A DNA stretch of 64,000 nt. Source: Streptomyces graminofaciens. Lineage in GTDB: Bacteria > Actinomycetota > Actinomycetes > Streptomycetales > Streptomycetaceae. The stretch lies in contig NZ_AP018448.1 in the NCBI RefSeq assembly GCF_030294945.1, forward strand, positions 6,292,001-6,356,000. The letters run 5' to 3'. Positions 24,448 through 32,243 of the stretch are shown one piece after another. The position numbers were made by a program, and so were the translations under genes. Below the pieces are notes generated by a model, which saw nothing but the letters and a program-made list of their open reading frames with translations, was not told where the DNA came from and ran no database searches. Numbering within the stretch: position 1 is the first letter of the stretch; every line of letters starts with the position of its first letter.

Positions 24448-25404
24448 ATGCCCTCCCTCCCCCCCGACGTCTCCCCCGACCACCTCTCCGTGCGGGCCGA
24501 GTTGGAGTCGCTGACCACGGAAGCCTTCCGTCCGGAGCTCGCCGACATCGACCAGCTCCCCACGCTCGACATCGCCAAGCTGATGAACGGCGAGGACGCG
24601 GCGGTCCCGGCGGCGGTGGCGGCACAGCTCCCCCTCATCGCGGCGGCGATCGACGCGATCGCGGAGCGGATGTCGCGCGGCGGCCGGTTGATCTACGCGG
24701 GCGCCGGTACGGCGGGCAGGCTCGGCGTGCTGGACGCCTCCGAGTGCCCGCCCACCTTCAACACGAGCCCCGCGCAGGTCGTGGGCCTGATCGCGGGCGG
24801 CCGGAACGCCATGGTCACCTCGATCGAGGGTGCGGAGGACTCGGCGGAACTGGCCAGGACCGACCTCGACGCGCTCCACCTCACCCCCGCCGACACGGTG
24901 GTCGGCGTCTCGGCCTCGGGCCGCACGCCGTACGCGATCGGCGCGGTGCGGCACGCCCGCGCGCACGGCGCCCTGACGGTCGGCCTCTCCTGCAACCCGG
25001 CGAGCGCGCTCGCGGCGGCGGCCGACCACGGCATCGAGGTCGTCGTGGGCCCGGAGCTGGTGACGGGCTCGACCCGCCTCAAGGCGGGCACGGCCCAGAA
25101 GCTCGTCCTGAACATGCTCTCGACGATCACGATGATCCGCCTGGGCAAGACGTACGGGAACCTGATGGTCGACGTACGGGTCTCGAACGACAAGCTCCGC
25201 GCCCGCTCCCGCCGCATCGTGGCCCTCGCCACGGGCGCGACGGACGAGGAGATCGAGAAGGCGCTGACGGAGTCGGCCGGCGAGACGAAGAACGCGATCC
25301 TGATCATTCTCGGCGGCGTGGACGGCCAGACGGCGACCCGTCTGCTGACGCAGCACGAGGGCCGTCTGCGAGCGGCCCTGGCATCGGCTCTCACCACGCC
25401 GTAA
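24448..25404 (+). CDS. murQ: N-acetylmuramic acid 6-phosphate etherase
   Basis: A 318-residue MurQ, which cleaves the lactyl ether of MurNAc-6-phosphate to GlcNAc-6-phosphate and D-lactate in cell-wall recycling. Family signatures: ERMSRGGRLIYAGAGTAGRL, VLDASECPPTF with the catalytic Glu, the SIS loop VSASGRTPYAIGA, and GSTRLKAGTAQKLVLNMLST. The C-terminal helical part ends AGETKNAILIILGG. GGAAAAGAG precedes the ATG. The product feeds NagA, encoded at 46.6 kb. Confidence 0.96.
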   Translation: MPSLPPDVSPDHLSVRAELESLTTEAFRPELADIDQLPTLDIAKLMNGEDAAVPAAVAAQLPLIAAAIDAIAERMSRGGRLIYAGAGTAGRLGVLDASECPPTFNTSPAQVVGLIAGGRNAMVTSIEGAEDSAELARTDLDALHLTPADTVVGVSASGRTPYAIGAVRHARAHGALTVGLSCNPASALAAAADHGIEVVVGPELVTGSTRLKAGTAQKLVLNMLSTITMIRLGKTYGNLMVDVRVSNDKLRARSRRIVALATGATDEEIEKALTESAGETKNAILIILGGVDGQTATRLLTQHEGRLRAALASALTTP

Positions 25405-25483
25405 CCGGTTAAAGCGGTTACGGCGGCGAGGTCACATGCCGGGCGGAGCTGGGTCACAGGCTGTAACCGGATAGAGCGGCTAC
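25401..25483. promoter_or_regulatory. Two inverted-repeat boxes after murQ
   Basis: Box 1 has GTAACCG (25401-25407) and CGGTTAC (25415-25421), perfect 7-base arms, and contains the murQ stop codon. Box 2 has GTAACCG (25463-25469) and CGGCTAC (25477-25483), one mismatch. The boxes are 62 bp apart and are followed by similar GCGGCG sequence, so they form an imperfect direct repeat of about 28 bp. They lie upstream of the gene at 25524 and may be tandem operators for it. Confidence 0.5.
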
Positions 25484-25523
25484 AGCGGCGGTGATGTCAG
25501 TGGGGCATGGCAGGCTGGCAACC

Positions 25524-26102
25524 ATGAACCACGCACAGCTCACCGCCCTCGGCCGCGCCCTCCGCGTCCTCGGAGAGCACGGCGAGACGCTGACCGCCGA
25601 CACGCCCGACGCCCGCCTCCACGAGTTCAAGGCGGACCTCAGACGTGCCCTGGACCTGCTGGACGAGACGGTCACGACGGCGGCCCCCACGACCCGCTGC
25701 GCCGAGCATCCGAACGGGCCGGTGGACGAGGAGGCCCCCGACCGCTGCCTCCTCTGCGAGACCCGCCGCCGCGCCGCCCGCCGAGCCGAGCTGAACGACA
25801 GCTACGGCCCTGCCCGCCCCACCGGCCCGGCCACCCCGACCCCCTCGCGCTACGGCGTACGGGACGACCGCCCCCAACCCCAGCAGCGCTGGCTCCCCGA
25901 GTCGTGGAACGGCCAGACCTGGCAGCTCTGCGGCACCCCGCGCCGCGACCGCCGCGAGGCCGAGCTGTACCTCACGGCCCAGCGCCGCGGCCCCCGCCCG
26001 GCGATCGCCTACCGCCTGGTCCACGAGTTCACGGACTACGAGGTGCTGCGTATCTGGGGCGAGCCGGTACGGGTGGACATCGAACCCATGGGGAACCTGT
26101 AG
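25524..26102 (+). CDS. Hypothetical protein with CxxC motif
   Basis: A 192-residue protein I do not recognise. The first 60 residues are helical (LTALGRALRVLGEHGETLTA, then RRALDLLDETV). The middle has a possible zinc site, RCAEHPNG with DRCLLCETRRRAARR. The last 70 residues are richer in beta strand (WNGQTWQLCGTPRRDRREAE, AYRLVHEFTDYEVLRIWGEP). It is preceded by twin inverted repeats. The arrangement recalls small regulators from plasmids and phages, but nothing else nearby looks mobile. Confidence 0.65.
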   Translation: MNHAQLTALGRALRVLGEHGETLTADTPDARLHEFKADLRRALDLLDETVTTAAPTTRCAEHPNGPVDEEAPDRCLLCETRRRAARRAELNDSYGPARPTGPATPTPSRYGVRDDRPQPQQRWLPESWNGQTWQLCGTPRRDRREAELYLTAQRRGPRPAIAYRLVHEFTDYEVLRIWGEPVRVDIEPMGNL

Positions 26103-26179
26103 GCGATCCGGTCGGAGCGCTCGGACCGGCTGGGGCAGCCGCAGCGGCGAGTCCAGGTTCAACCACTCACACGCACACG

Positions 26180-27010
26180 TCAGTTCGGCAGGATCCGCGA
26201 CACGCTCGCCGTCGTCAGCCGTACCGGAAGCGCGCCCGTGGACAGGTGGGCCGCCAGTTCCTGCGCCTCCCGCTTGGTGAAGGTGCCGGAGATCTCGGCC
26301 TTGCCGCCGGTGATCGCGGTGTTCACCTGCGGGGCGGACAACACGGTGCCGTCGAGGACGATGGCGAACTGGTTGTTCGGCGAGGTCTGTGTGGCCAGCC
26401 GCCCGGTGACGTCGGTGAACTTCTGCGCGCCCGCCGAGGTGAATTCCAGCTTCACGAACCAGCCCGTCCCACTGTTCTTGTCGAACGCCGCCTCCGCGTC
26501 GGCCACGTCCGTGCCGGGCACGGCGACCGGTTCGAGTTCGTACGTGTAGCGGGTGCCCTGATACTCCCCGCACGCGGTGATCGGCTCCGAAGGCGACGCG
26601 TCCGCCGCAGCCCGGCACTCGTCCTCACCCCCGGCCGCCGCGGCCTGGCTCAGCACCGGACGGAACCCCAACTCGGCCGGTTCCCCGAGGGACTCCAACG
26701 ACTTCTGCCGGGCCACCGGTCCCGTCACCGTGATCTGCCCGCCCTCGACGGTGACCTCGGTCTCCCCCAGCCCGGCCGCCTCCGCCCGGTCGCGGATCAA
26801 CTCGGCGGTCCGCTTCAAAGCCGCGGGGGTCGAGGGCGCACCGCTCTCGGGCGCGAAGGTCACGACGACCTGGGGCGACCGCGCGGCAGCCGAGCCGTGA
26901 ACCCCGGGCGAGCCACCCGACCCCGCGGAATCGCTCGACCCACCGCACCCGCCCACCAGCGCGACGAGACACATCACCCCGACGACCCGAAGACGTACAG
27001 CCATCGTCAT
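26180..27010 (-). CDS. Stand-alone SecD P1-head-like lipoprotein
   Basis: A 276-residue lipoprotein (lipobox VALVGGC, Cys near residue 22). The mature part resembles the periplasmic P1 domain of SecD: an N-terminal strand-helix unit (LIRDRAEAAGLGETEVTVEG) and, at the C terminus, TVLSAPQVNTAITGGKAEIS and GTFTKREAQELAAHLSTGAL, the signature of the SecD P1 head. No SecD transmembrane region is present. It may capture or chaperone exported proteins, or be a paralogue used in signalling; this is inference. The gene is divergent from the glycosyltransferase. Confidence 0.78.
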   Translation of the reverse strand: MTMAVRLRVVGVMCLVALVGGCGGSSDSAGSGGSPGVHGSAAARSPQVVVTFAPESGAPSTPAALKRTAELIRDRAEAAGLGETEVTVEGGQITVTGPVARQKSLESLGEPAELGFRPVLSQAAAAGGEDECRAAADASPSEPITACGEYQGTRYTYELEPVAVPGTDVADAEAAFDKNSGTGWFVKLEFTSAGAQKFTDVTGRLATQTSPNNQFAIVLDGTVLSAPQVNTAITGGKAEISGTFTKREAQELAAHLSTGALPVRLTTASVSRILPN

Positions 27011-27053
27011 CCCCCCAGCGTTCGACCGGCGCCCCCCGGCCCGACAAATGGCG

Positions 27054-27082
27054 ATGGCAAGGAGTCACGGACTCCTTGCCAT
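27054..27082. other. 13-bp perfect hairpin beside the RAE-like palindrome
   Basis: ATGGCAAGGAGTC (27054-27066) and GACTCCTTGCCAT (27070-27082) are perfect arms around ACG. It lies 44 bp upstream of the leftward lipoprotein start and 20 bp before the RAE-like palindrome. It has no T-run, so an operator or a structured leader is as likely as a terminator. Confidence 0.6.
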
Positions 27083-27101
27083 GCTCAACGTATAGCGCAC
27101 C

Positions 27102-27124
27102 GGGGGTCTTGCGGCAAGACCCCC
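27102..27124. promoter_or_regulatory. Palindrome resembling the rifamycin-associated element (RAE)
   Basis: GGGGGTCTTGC (27102-27112) and GCAAGACCCCC (27114-27124) are perfect 11-base arms around a single G. The core TTGC-G-GCAA flanked by G and C runs is what I recall of the RAE, the inverted repeat found upstream of rifamycin-inactivating genes in actinomycetes. It ends 57 bp before the glycosyltransferase start. Confidence 0.65.
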
Positions 27125-27181
27125 GTGGTACCGCAGAATCACCGGCCTAGGCCAGTCAGCTGCCGAAACGGGAGTCACGGA

Positions 27182-28402
27182 ATGCGTGTGGTGTTGTCGA
27201 CCTACGGGTCGCGGGGGGACGTCGAACCGCTGGTGGGACTCGCGGTGCGGCTGCGGGAACTCGGCGCGGAGGTAAGGCTGTGCGCGCCGCCGGACGAGGA
27301 TTTCGCGCGGCGGCTGGCCGATGTCGGCGTACCACTGCTGCCATTCGGCCCGTCGGCGCGCGCGCTGACGAAGGCGGCGCCGCAGCTGCCGCCGTCGGGC
27401 CTGCCCCGGCGCGCGGCCGAGATCATCGCCGGCCAGTTGGACGTGCTCCCCGCGGCGGCCGAGGGATGTGACGTGCTCGTGGCGGCGGCCGGCATACTGC
27501 CCGCCGTCGCGGGCGCGCGCTCGGTGGCCGAGAAGCTGGGCATCCCCTCCGTGTGCGTGACCTTCCAGCAGCTCACCCTGCCGTCACCGGGCCGTCGGCC
27601 GCTGGCCTACCCGGGTCGCCCCCTCCCGGAGGACGTCACGGACAACCGGGTGCTGTGGGACCTCGACGCCCAGCACATCAACACGCTGTTCGGCGAGGCG
27701 CTCAACACCAACCGGGCGTCGATCGGCCTGCCCCCGGTGGACGACGTCCGCTCGTACGTCTACGGCGACCGGCCCTGGCTGGCCACGGACCCGACCCTGG
27801 ACCCGTGGCAGGAGACACCGGGCCTCGACGTCGTACAGACCGGCGCGTGGAGTCTGCCGGACGAACGCCCGCTCCCCGCCGAGCTGTTGACGTTCCTGGA
27901 GGCCGGCGAAGCACCGGTGTACGTCGGCTTCGGCAGCATGCCCATGCATGAGTCGGCGGACGTCGCCCAGGTGGCCGTCGAGGCGGTCCGCGCGCAGGGC
28001 CGCCGCGTACTCGTCGCCCGTGGCTGGGCCGACCTGACCCTGATCGACGGCCAGGACGACTGCTTCGCCGTCGGCGAGGCCAACCACCAGGCGCTGTTCG
28101 CCCGGGTCGCCGCCGTCGTGCACCACGGCGGCGCGGGCACCACGGCGACGGCCACGCGGGCGGGCGCTCCGCAGGTGGTGGTACCGCAGTTGGCGGACCA
28201 GCCGTACTGGGCGGGCCGGGTCGCCGACCTGGGCATCGGCGCCGCGCACGACGGCCCGACCCCGACGTACGAGTCCCTGTCAGCCGCGCTGGACATCGCC
28301 CTGGCGCCGAAGACGCGTACACGGGCGACCGAGGTGGCCGGGGCGATGCTCACGGACGGGGCGACGGTCGCGGCGAAGCGGCTGCTCGACGCGGTCGCCT
28401 AA
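27182..28402 (+). CDS. GT1 (MGT-type) glycosyltransferase, probably rifamycin-inactivating
   Basis: A 406-residue UDP-sugar-dependent GT-B enzyme. The N terminus MRVVLSTYGSRGDVEPLVGL is the acceptor-binding lobe. The C-terminal lobe carries the donor-site signature HHGGAGTT at 314-321, followed by PQVVVPQLADQPYWAGRVAD. Family members glycosylate macrolides or rifamycins; the MRVxLSTYGSRGDVEP start and length match the rifampin glycosyltransferase group as I recall it. The RAE-like palindrome upstream is the main reason to propose rifamycin as substrate. GGGAG lies 8 bases before the ATG. A sterol or macrolide acceptor remains possible. Confidence 0.85.
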   Translation: MRVVLSTYGSRGDVEPLVGLAVRLRELGAEVRLCAPPDEDFARRLADVGVPLLPFGPSARALTKAAPQLPPSGLPRRAAEIIAGQLDVLPAAAEGCDVLVAAAGILPAVAGARSVAEKLGIPSVCVTFQQLTLPSPGRRPLAYPGRPLPEDVTDNRVLWDLDAQHINTLFGEALNTNRASIGLPPVDDVRSYVYGDRPWLATDPTLDPWQETPGLDVVQTGAWSLPDERPLPAELLTFLEAGEAPVYVGFGSMPMHESADVAQVAVEAVRAQGRRVLVARGWADLTLIDGQDDCFAVGEANHQALFARVAAVVHHGGAGTTATATRAGAPQVVVPQLADQPYWAGRVADLGIGAAHDGPTPTYESLSAALDIALAPKTRTRATEVAGAMLTDGATVAAKRLLDAVA

Positions 28403-28602
28403 CAGGGAAGCCGGCCTTCCCGGTTCACGAGCCGCACCCTCGCCCGCAGGACCTCCCCCGGCGCCGCCGCACGCAACGCGTCCGGGGGACAGTCCCACTC
28501 CCGGCCACCCCCGACCGGCCGGAGCTGCACGTGTCCGCCCTCGCGGCCCATCACCTCCCCGAGCCGCCCGTCCCGCACGTCGACGGCGTACGAGGGCGTC
28601 AC
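28399..28602 (-). CDS. Small conserved Streptomyces protein
   Basis: A 67-residue protein of a type common in Streptomyces near XRE/DUF397 loci: TPSYAVDVRDGRLGEVMG then GGHVQLRPVGGGREWDCPPD. It reads as a small beta-barrel-like, nucleic-acid-sized domain, but its function is not known. The GTG start overlaps the stop of the upstream gene, and a GGAGGAG site precedes it. It ends 4 bp inside the convergent glycosyltransferase gene. Confidence 0.72.
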   Translation of the reverse strand: MTPSYAVDVRDGRLGEVMGREGGHVQLRPVGGGREWDCPPDALRAAAPGEVLRARVRLVNREGRLPC

Positions 28603-28868
28603 GTCTCCTCCTCGACGGTTTCGACGGCTGCCGCCCGGCGCAGTACGGCGATCAGCTGGGCCGCGACCCGTACGTTGCAGCGGCCCAACTGGACGAGCGG
28701 GTCCGGCATATGGCTCGCCGCCGTCACCGGATCGACGCCGAGGGACGGCAGGATGACGCCGACGTCACGCAGCGCCGCCTTCAACTGCTCGACGGCCTCC
28801 TCGGTCGGCGGCACGACCAGGCTCCGCCCACGGCCCCGGCCCATCGCAGCTCTGTTCTTCACGCCCAC
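28599..28868 (-). CDS. Small hypothetical protein, coupled to the downstream small gene
   Basis: An 89-residue protein, basic at the N terminus (RAAMGRGRGRSLVV) and helical after that (EEAVEQLKAALRDVGVILPS, then RVAAQLIAVLRRAAAVETVE). Its TGA overlaps the next GTG, so the pair is co-translated. An ATG eight codons in (28844) is an alternative start. It is divergent from the second XRE/DUF397 pair. Function unknown. Confidence 0.65.
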   Translation of the reverse strand: MGVKNRAAMGRGRGRSLVVPPTEEAVEQLKAALRDVGVILPSLGVDPVTAASHMPDPLVQLGRCNVRVAAQLIAVLRRAAAVETVEEET

Positions 28869-28991
28869 GACTCCAGTTCACCGGTCCATCCACGCTGAGT
28901 TCCGCTTTCACCACACAGCGTGGCGGCAGCGCGTCTAGCCTGGCCAGATACGACGCCCCAACAGGGGGACTGCTGGACAGGAGCGGTGGCC

Positions 28992-29831
28992 ATGCCCGGA
29001 CCGAAGGACCTCGACCCGTCGTCGTCACCCCGCGCCCTGCTGGGCGCCGAGCTGCGCCACGCGAGAGAGAAGGCGGGGCTGAGCCAGGAGGATCTGGGCC
29101 AGCGGTTGTTTGTGAGCGGGTCGTTCGTGGGGCAGTTGGAGGCGGCCGTACGACGTATGCAGCCCGAGATCGCCCGCCTCATCGACGTGGCCCTCAACAC
29201 GGACGACTTCTTCTCGCGGAACTGCCTGGCACTGGCCAAGTCTCGCTATCCCGAGCACTTCGCAGCGGCAGCGGAGGCTGAAGCAGAGGCCACTGCGATC
29301 AGGGAGTACGCACCGACGCTGATCCCTGGCCTGATCCAAACGCCCGCGTACGCACGGGCCGTGAACCGTGGATTCGCCCCAACGGCATCAGAGGAGACCA
29401 TCGACGAGTGGGTGGACGGCCGGGTTGCCCGGGCCCGCCTGCTCGATGATCCAACGAAACCGCTGCTGTGGGTGGTGCTTGACGAAGCGGCGCTGCGCCG
29501 GGAGACCGGCGGCCGAGCCGTGATGGCGGAGGCACTGACCCACGTTGCGAGCCTGGCCCGCAAGAGCCGGGTCATCGTGCAGGTACTGCCCTTCAACGCG
29601 GGCGCCCACACTGCGATGGAGGGCGCGCTGAAGTTGATGGACTTCGAGGAAGCCCCTCCGCTCGTCTACTTCGAGGGCCCCCGCATCGGGCGGCTGGAGG
29701 ACGATCCGGCCCTCGTCTCCCAGCTCAAGCTCACCTTCGAACTCCTCGCGGCCTCCGCCCTCCCGCCGGAGAACTCTCTGGCTCTCATCGAGGCGTTGGC
29801 GCAGGATTACATCCATGAGGAACATCCCTGA
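28992..29831 (+). CDS. XRE-family regulator with DUF5753 domain (second copy)
   Basis: A 279-residue paralogue of the regulator at 14063. The helix-turn-helix is ELRHAREKAGLSQEDLGQRL with FVSGSFVGQLEAAVRRM. The DUF5753 part has APTLIPGLIQTPAYARAVNR and MEGALKLMDFEEAPPLVYFE. AGGAG lies 8 bases upstream of the ATG. It overlaps its DUF397 partner by 17 bp, against 41 bp in the first pair. Target genes are unknown; the flanking small coupled genes and the secreted lectin-like gene are candidates. Confidence 0.92.
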   Translation: MPGPKDLDPSSSPRALLGAELRHAREKAGLSQEDLGQRLFVSGSFVGQLEAAVRRMQPEIARLIDVALNTDDFFSRNCLALAKSRYPEHFAAAAEAEAEATAIREYAPTLIPGLIQTPAYARAVNRGFAPTASEETIDEWVDGRVARARLLDDPTKPLLWVVLDEAALRRETGGRAVMAEALTHVASLARKSRVIVQVLPFNAGAHTAMEGALKLMDFEEAPPLVYFEGPRIGRLEDDPALVSQLKLTFELLAASALPPENSLALIEALAQDYIHEEHP

Positions 29832-30018
29832 CCACGACCTGAGCAGCGCCGTATGGCACAAGTCCAGCTACAGCGGCGGTGGCGGCGGCAACTGCCTGGA
29901 AGTCGCCGACGGCCTCCCCGTCATCTCCGTCCGCGACTCAAAAACCCCCCTCGGCCCGGCGCTCGTGTTCCGGGCCGAGGCGTGGGCCTCCTTCGTCGAA
30001 GATCTCAAGAGGTCCTAG
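29815..30018 (+). CDS. DUF397 partner protein (second copy)
   Basis: A 67-residue DUF397 protein: AVWHKSSYSGGGGGNCLEVA, then GLPVISVRDSKTPLGPALVF and AEAWASFVEDLKRS. It starts within the regulator gene. Its TAG stop overlaps the TAG of the convergent secreted-protein gene by two bases. Confidence 0.92.
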   Translation: MRNIPDHDLSSAVWHKSSYSGGGGGNCLEVADGLPVISVRDSKTPLGPALVFRAEAWASFVEDLKRS

Positions 30019-31124
30019 CTGAGCTTCTTCGCGACGATCGCGTTGTTCGGGTAGAGCGAGCTGCGGGCCCCGTTCCAGCGGATCGTCAACGTGAACTCGG
30101 AGTAGGTCGCGTTGACCGCCGGTGCGCTCGTGGTCGGGGCCGGCGTGCCGGAGGCGTGGCGCCATCCGACCCAGACTTCACCGCCGTCGGCGGAGGTGTT
30201 GATCCATACCAGGCCGTCGGTCCCGACACAGGAGATGAGAATGCTCTGCTGCTCCCTGAAGCCACCGCGGCCGGGCTCCACGACAGTGGTCTGGTTGCCG
30301 AGCCGGCCGGCTGACACCCCGCTGTTGCAGACCGCGTTGCCAGGGACTTCGTTGACCTGCGTCAACTGACCGTTACGTTGGTCGGTCCGGGCACGGTAGA
30401 CGTGGTTGTTGGTCCCGGTGAAATAGCTCTGCCATTCCGGATATCCGTAACCCCACAGGGCGATCTGCCCCTCGCCCTCGATGTCACGGGACGTGCCCGC
30501 CAGTTGAAAGCCCTGGCTGTAGGTCCATTCGCGCCCGGCGGTGGAGGGTATGTTGCCATTGCTTTCGAGATTCCACGGCCACACGTACCGATAGTTGATA
30601 CGCCCGTCGTACCGGGGTACGTCGATCCGAAGAGCGGGGCTGCCCCCCGTCGAGTCGACCGAGAGCCACGGACTGCCCATGGCCCAGGCTCCGGTGGAGA
30701 ACTGGCGCCATGGTGTCCAGAAGTTGGCGGATCCGCTGTTCCCCTGCGTGTACCAGATCTCCGAGTCGTAACCCCGGACGACGACCAGGGCGCGCCCCGG
30801 GGGGAACTCGATGATGCGGGGCGGGGACGCGGTGCGTGCATCCTGGAATCCGCCCAGTGCCCGCCAGGTGCCGTTGTTGTAGCGGAACCAAATGTTGTTG
30901 TCACTGCCGCGGACGACCTCGTACAGGTTGCCGCCGATCACCGCGGAGTACGACGCGGACTGTGCCCTGGCGTCGCCTCCCAGGTTGAACCAGCTTCCCT
31001 CGCCTGCCGAGGCCGGGCTGGAAGCGCCGATGAACAGTAATAACGCGGCGACGGCGGTGGTTGTGATGCTCCGCCATCGGTGGAGCATCCGCCTCGATCG
31101 TGTGGAGAGCATGGCTGCGCTCAC
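30015..31124 (-). CDS. Secreted beta-propeller (PLL/lectin-like) protein
   Basis: A 369-residue exported protein. The signal peptide ends ASSPASA near residue 41. The mature part has repeated Trp/Tyr-rich units such as YEVVRGSDNNIWFRYNNGTW, VVVRGYDSEIWYTQGNSGS and VGTDGLVWINTSADGGEVWV, typical of PLL/tectonin-like beta-propellers that bind glycans. Two cysteines (NAVCNSGV, ISCVGTDG) may pair. A catalytic site is not seen. Starts at GTG 31124, ATG 31112 or ATG 31088 are all possible; the last has the best-placed GAGGCGG. It may be a glycan-binding exoprotein. Confidence 0.72.
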   Translation of the reverse strand: MSAAMLSTRSRRMLHRWRSITTTAVAALLLFIGASSPASAGEGSWFNLGGDARAQSASYSAVIGGNLYEVVRGSDNNIWFRYNNGTWRALGGFQDARTASPPRIIEFPPGRALVVVRGYDSEIWYTQGNSGSANFWTPWRQFSTGAWAMGSPWLSVDSTGGSPALRIDVPRYDGRINYRYVWPWNLESNGNIPSTAGREWTYSQGFQLAGTSRDIEGEGQIALWGYGYPEWQSYFTGTNNHVYRARTDQRNGQLTQVNEVPGNAVCNSGVSAGRLGNQTTVVEPGRGGFREQQSILISCVGTDGLVWINTSADGGEVWVGWRHASGTPAPTTSAPAVNATYSEFTLTIRWNGARSSLYPNNAIVAKKLS

Positions 31125-31232
31125 CCTTTTCTCTATGGGGGGGGTGGTTCCTCTCGTTCAGTGGGATGATCGCGGGCTCAACGTGGCCGCGAATGCCTCA
31201 CCGCGCACGATTGCTGCTCTCTGAGCGCACAC

Positions 31233-31829
31233 TCATCCCAACCCGCCCGGCGGCACATACCGCACCCTCCCGTCCCCGTCGGTCACCGCCGTGAACCCGG
31301 CGGCCTCCAACTGGGCGGCGGCATTGCCTCGGTAACGTCGGCTGTAGGCCATCAGCACGGGCAGCAGAGCCATGATTACGGCCCAGACGACGCCGGCGAC
31401 GAGGACGACCTCGGTATGCGCACGGGCCCGGAAGCCGATGGCCAGAGCGGACGCGGTGAAGAAGAAAACCGCGAGCCCCATCCGCAGCCTGTCGCTGTAC
31501 TGGGTGCCGAGGTCGACGGCCATGCGGGCCCTGAGGAGCCGGATCGCATCGGGCTCGACGGGCGGCAGCGCGACCCCGTCGCCCGCGTCGGGGTACCGCG
31601 CCCGGTTCCGCTCGGCGCGCTCCCGCGCCTGCGGGCCGGCGTCGGGCACGACGAGCAGCGCGAACTTGTTGTCGTTGGTCTGCGCCAGGTCCGCGTACTC
31701 GTACCCGAACTGCTGGGCGATGAAGGCGAGTCGGGCGAGCCCGTTCATCGTCGTCATGCTGACGATGAGCCGGACGGGCTCCCCGCTCTCCATCTGCCGC
31801 AGCATCTTCCGCACCTGCTTCTTACTCAC
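31233..31829 (-). CDS. Two-helix membrane protein of unknown function
   Basis: A 198-residue protein. Residues 1-100 are a cytoplasmic alpha/beta domain (SGEPVRLIVSMTTMNGLARL, GYEYADLAQTNDNKFALLVV). Two adjacent transmembrane helices follow (GLAVFFFTASALAIGFRA, and VVLVAGVVWAVIMALLPVLM), then a roughly 45-residue cytoplasmic tail. The GTG start is the first available. No partner is clear and I know no family. Confidence 0.65.
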   Translation of the reverse strand: MSKKQVRKMLRQMESGEPVRLIVSMTTMNGLARLAFIAQQFGYEYADLAQTNDNKFALLVVPDAGPQARERAERNRARYPDAGDGVALPPVEPDAIRLLRARMAVDLGTQYSDRLRMGLAVFFFTASALAIGFRARAHTEVVLVAGVVWAVIMALLPVLMAYSRRYRGNAAAQLEAAGFTAVTDGDGRVRYVPPGGLG

Positions 31830-32243
31830 CAGCGCCCCCGTTCCTCAAGAACGCACGCCTCAAGAACACACGTCTCAAGAACACGCGTCTCGATAACACC
31901 TACTGTTCGAACAGCATGTCACCGAGACGGCCGACCTGATCGGTGAAGGCGTAGTAGCGACGCAGGTTGGCGCGCGCGTCGGCGATCACCGACACCGACC
32001 CCCACCGCGACCGAATCAACGCCCCGAAGCTCAAGTCGCGCGCTCCGAGCCCTCTTTCTGAGGATTGGGAGGTGGGCCTCAACCCACCCTCCCACCCCGC
32101 AAGTTGACTTCCCGCGTTCGGCTTGCCACGCACCGTGACGGTACTGATAGCGTGCGCGCAGACAACAAAACGGCCCCCACCAGGTGTTACCAGCACCAGC
32201 GGCAGGGGCCTGACCAACAAGATCGAAAAGAGGGTTCGATCCC
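31830..32243 (+). promoter_or_regulatory. Long intergenic region ending in a structured leader
   Basis: No gene is seen in these 414 bp. The last 90 bp form a likely 5' leader for the gene at 32244: GGCCCC (32172-32177) pairs with GGGGCC (32205-32210), enclosing a GGTG/CACC hairpin. The leader starts after GACAACAAAA and ends with a GAGGG ribosome site. Leaders of this look recur before similar helix-turn-helix genes in Streptomyces as far as I recall and could act as attenuators. Confidence 0.45.

Noticed and set aside
25904..27181. Extension of the glycosyltransferase frame far upstream
   Set aside because: It runs through the SecD-like gene on the other strand and through the RAE-like palindrome; the ATG at 27182 with GGGAG fits the family start.
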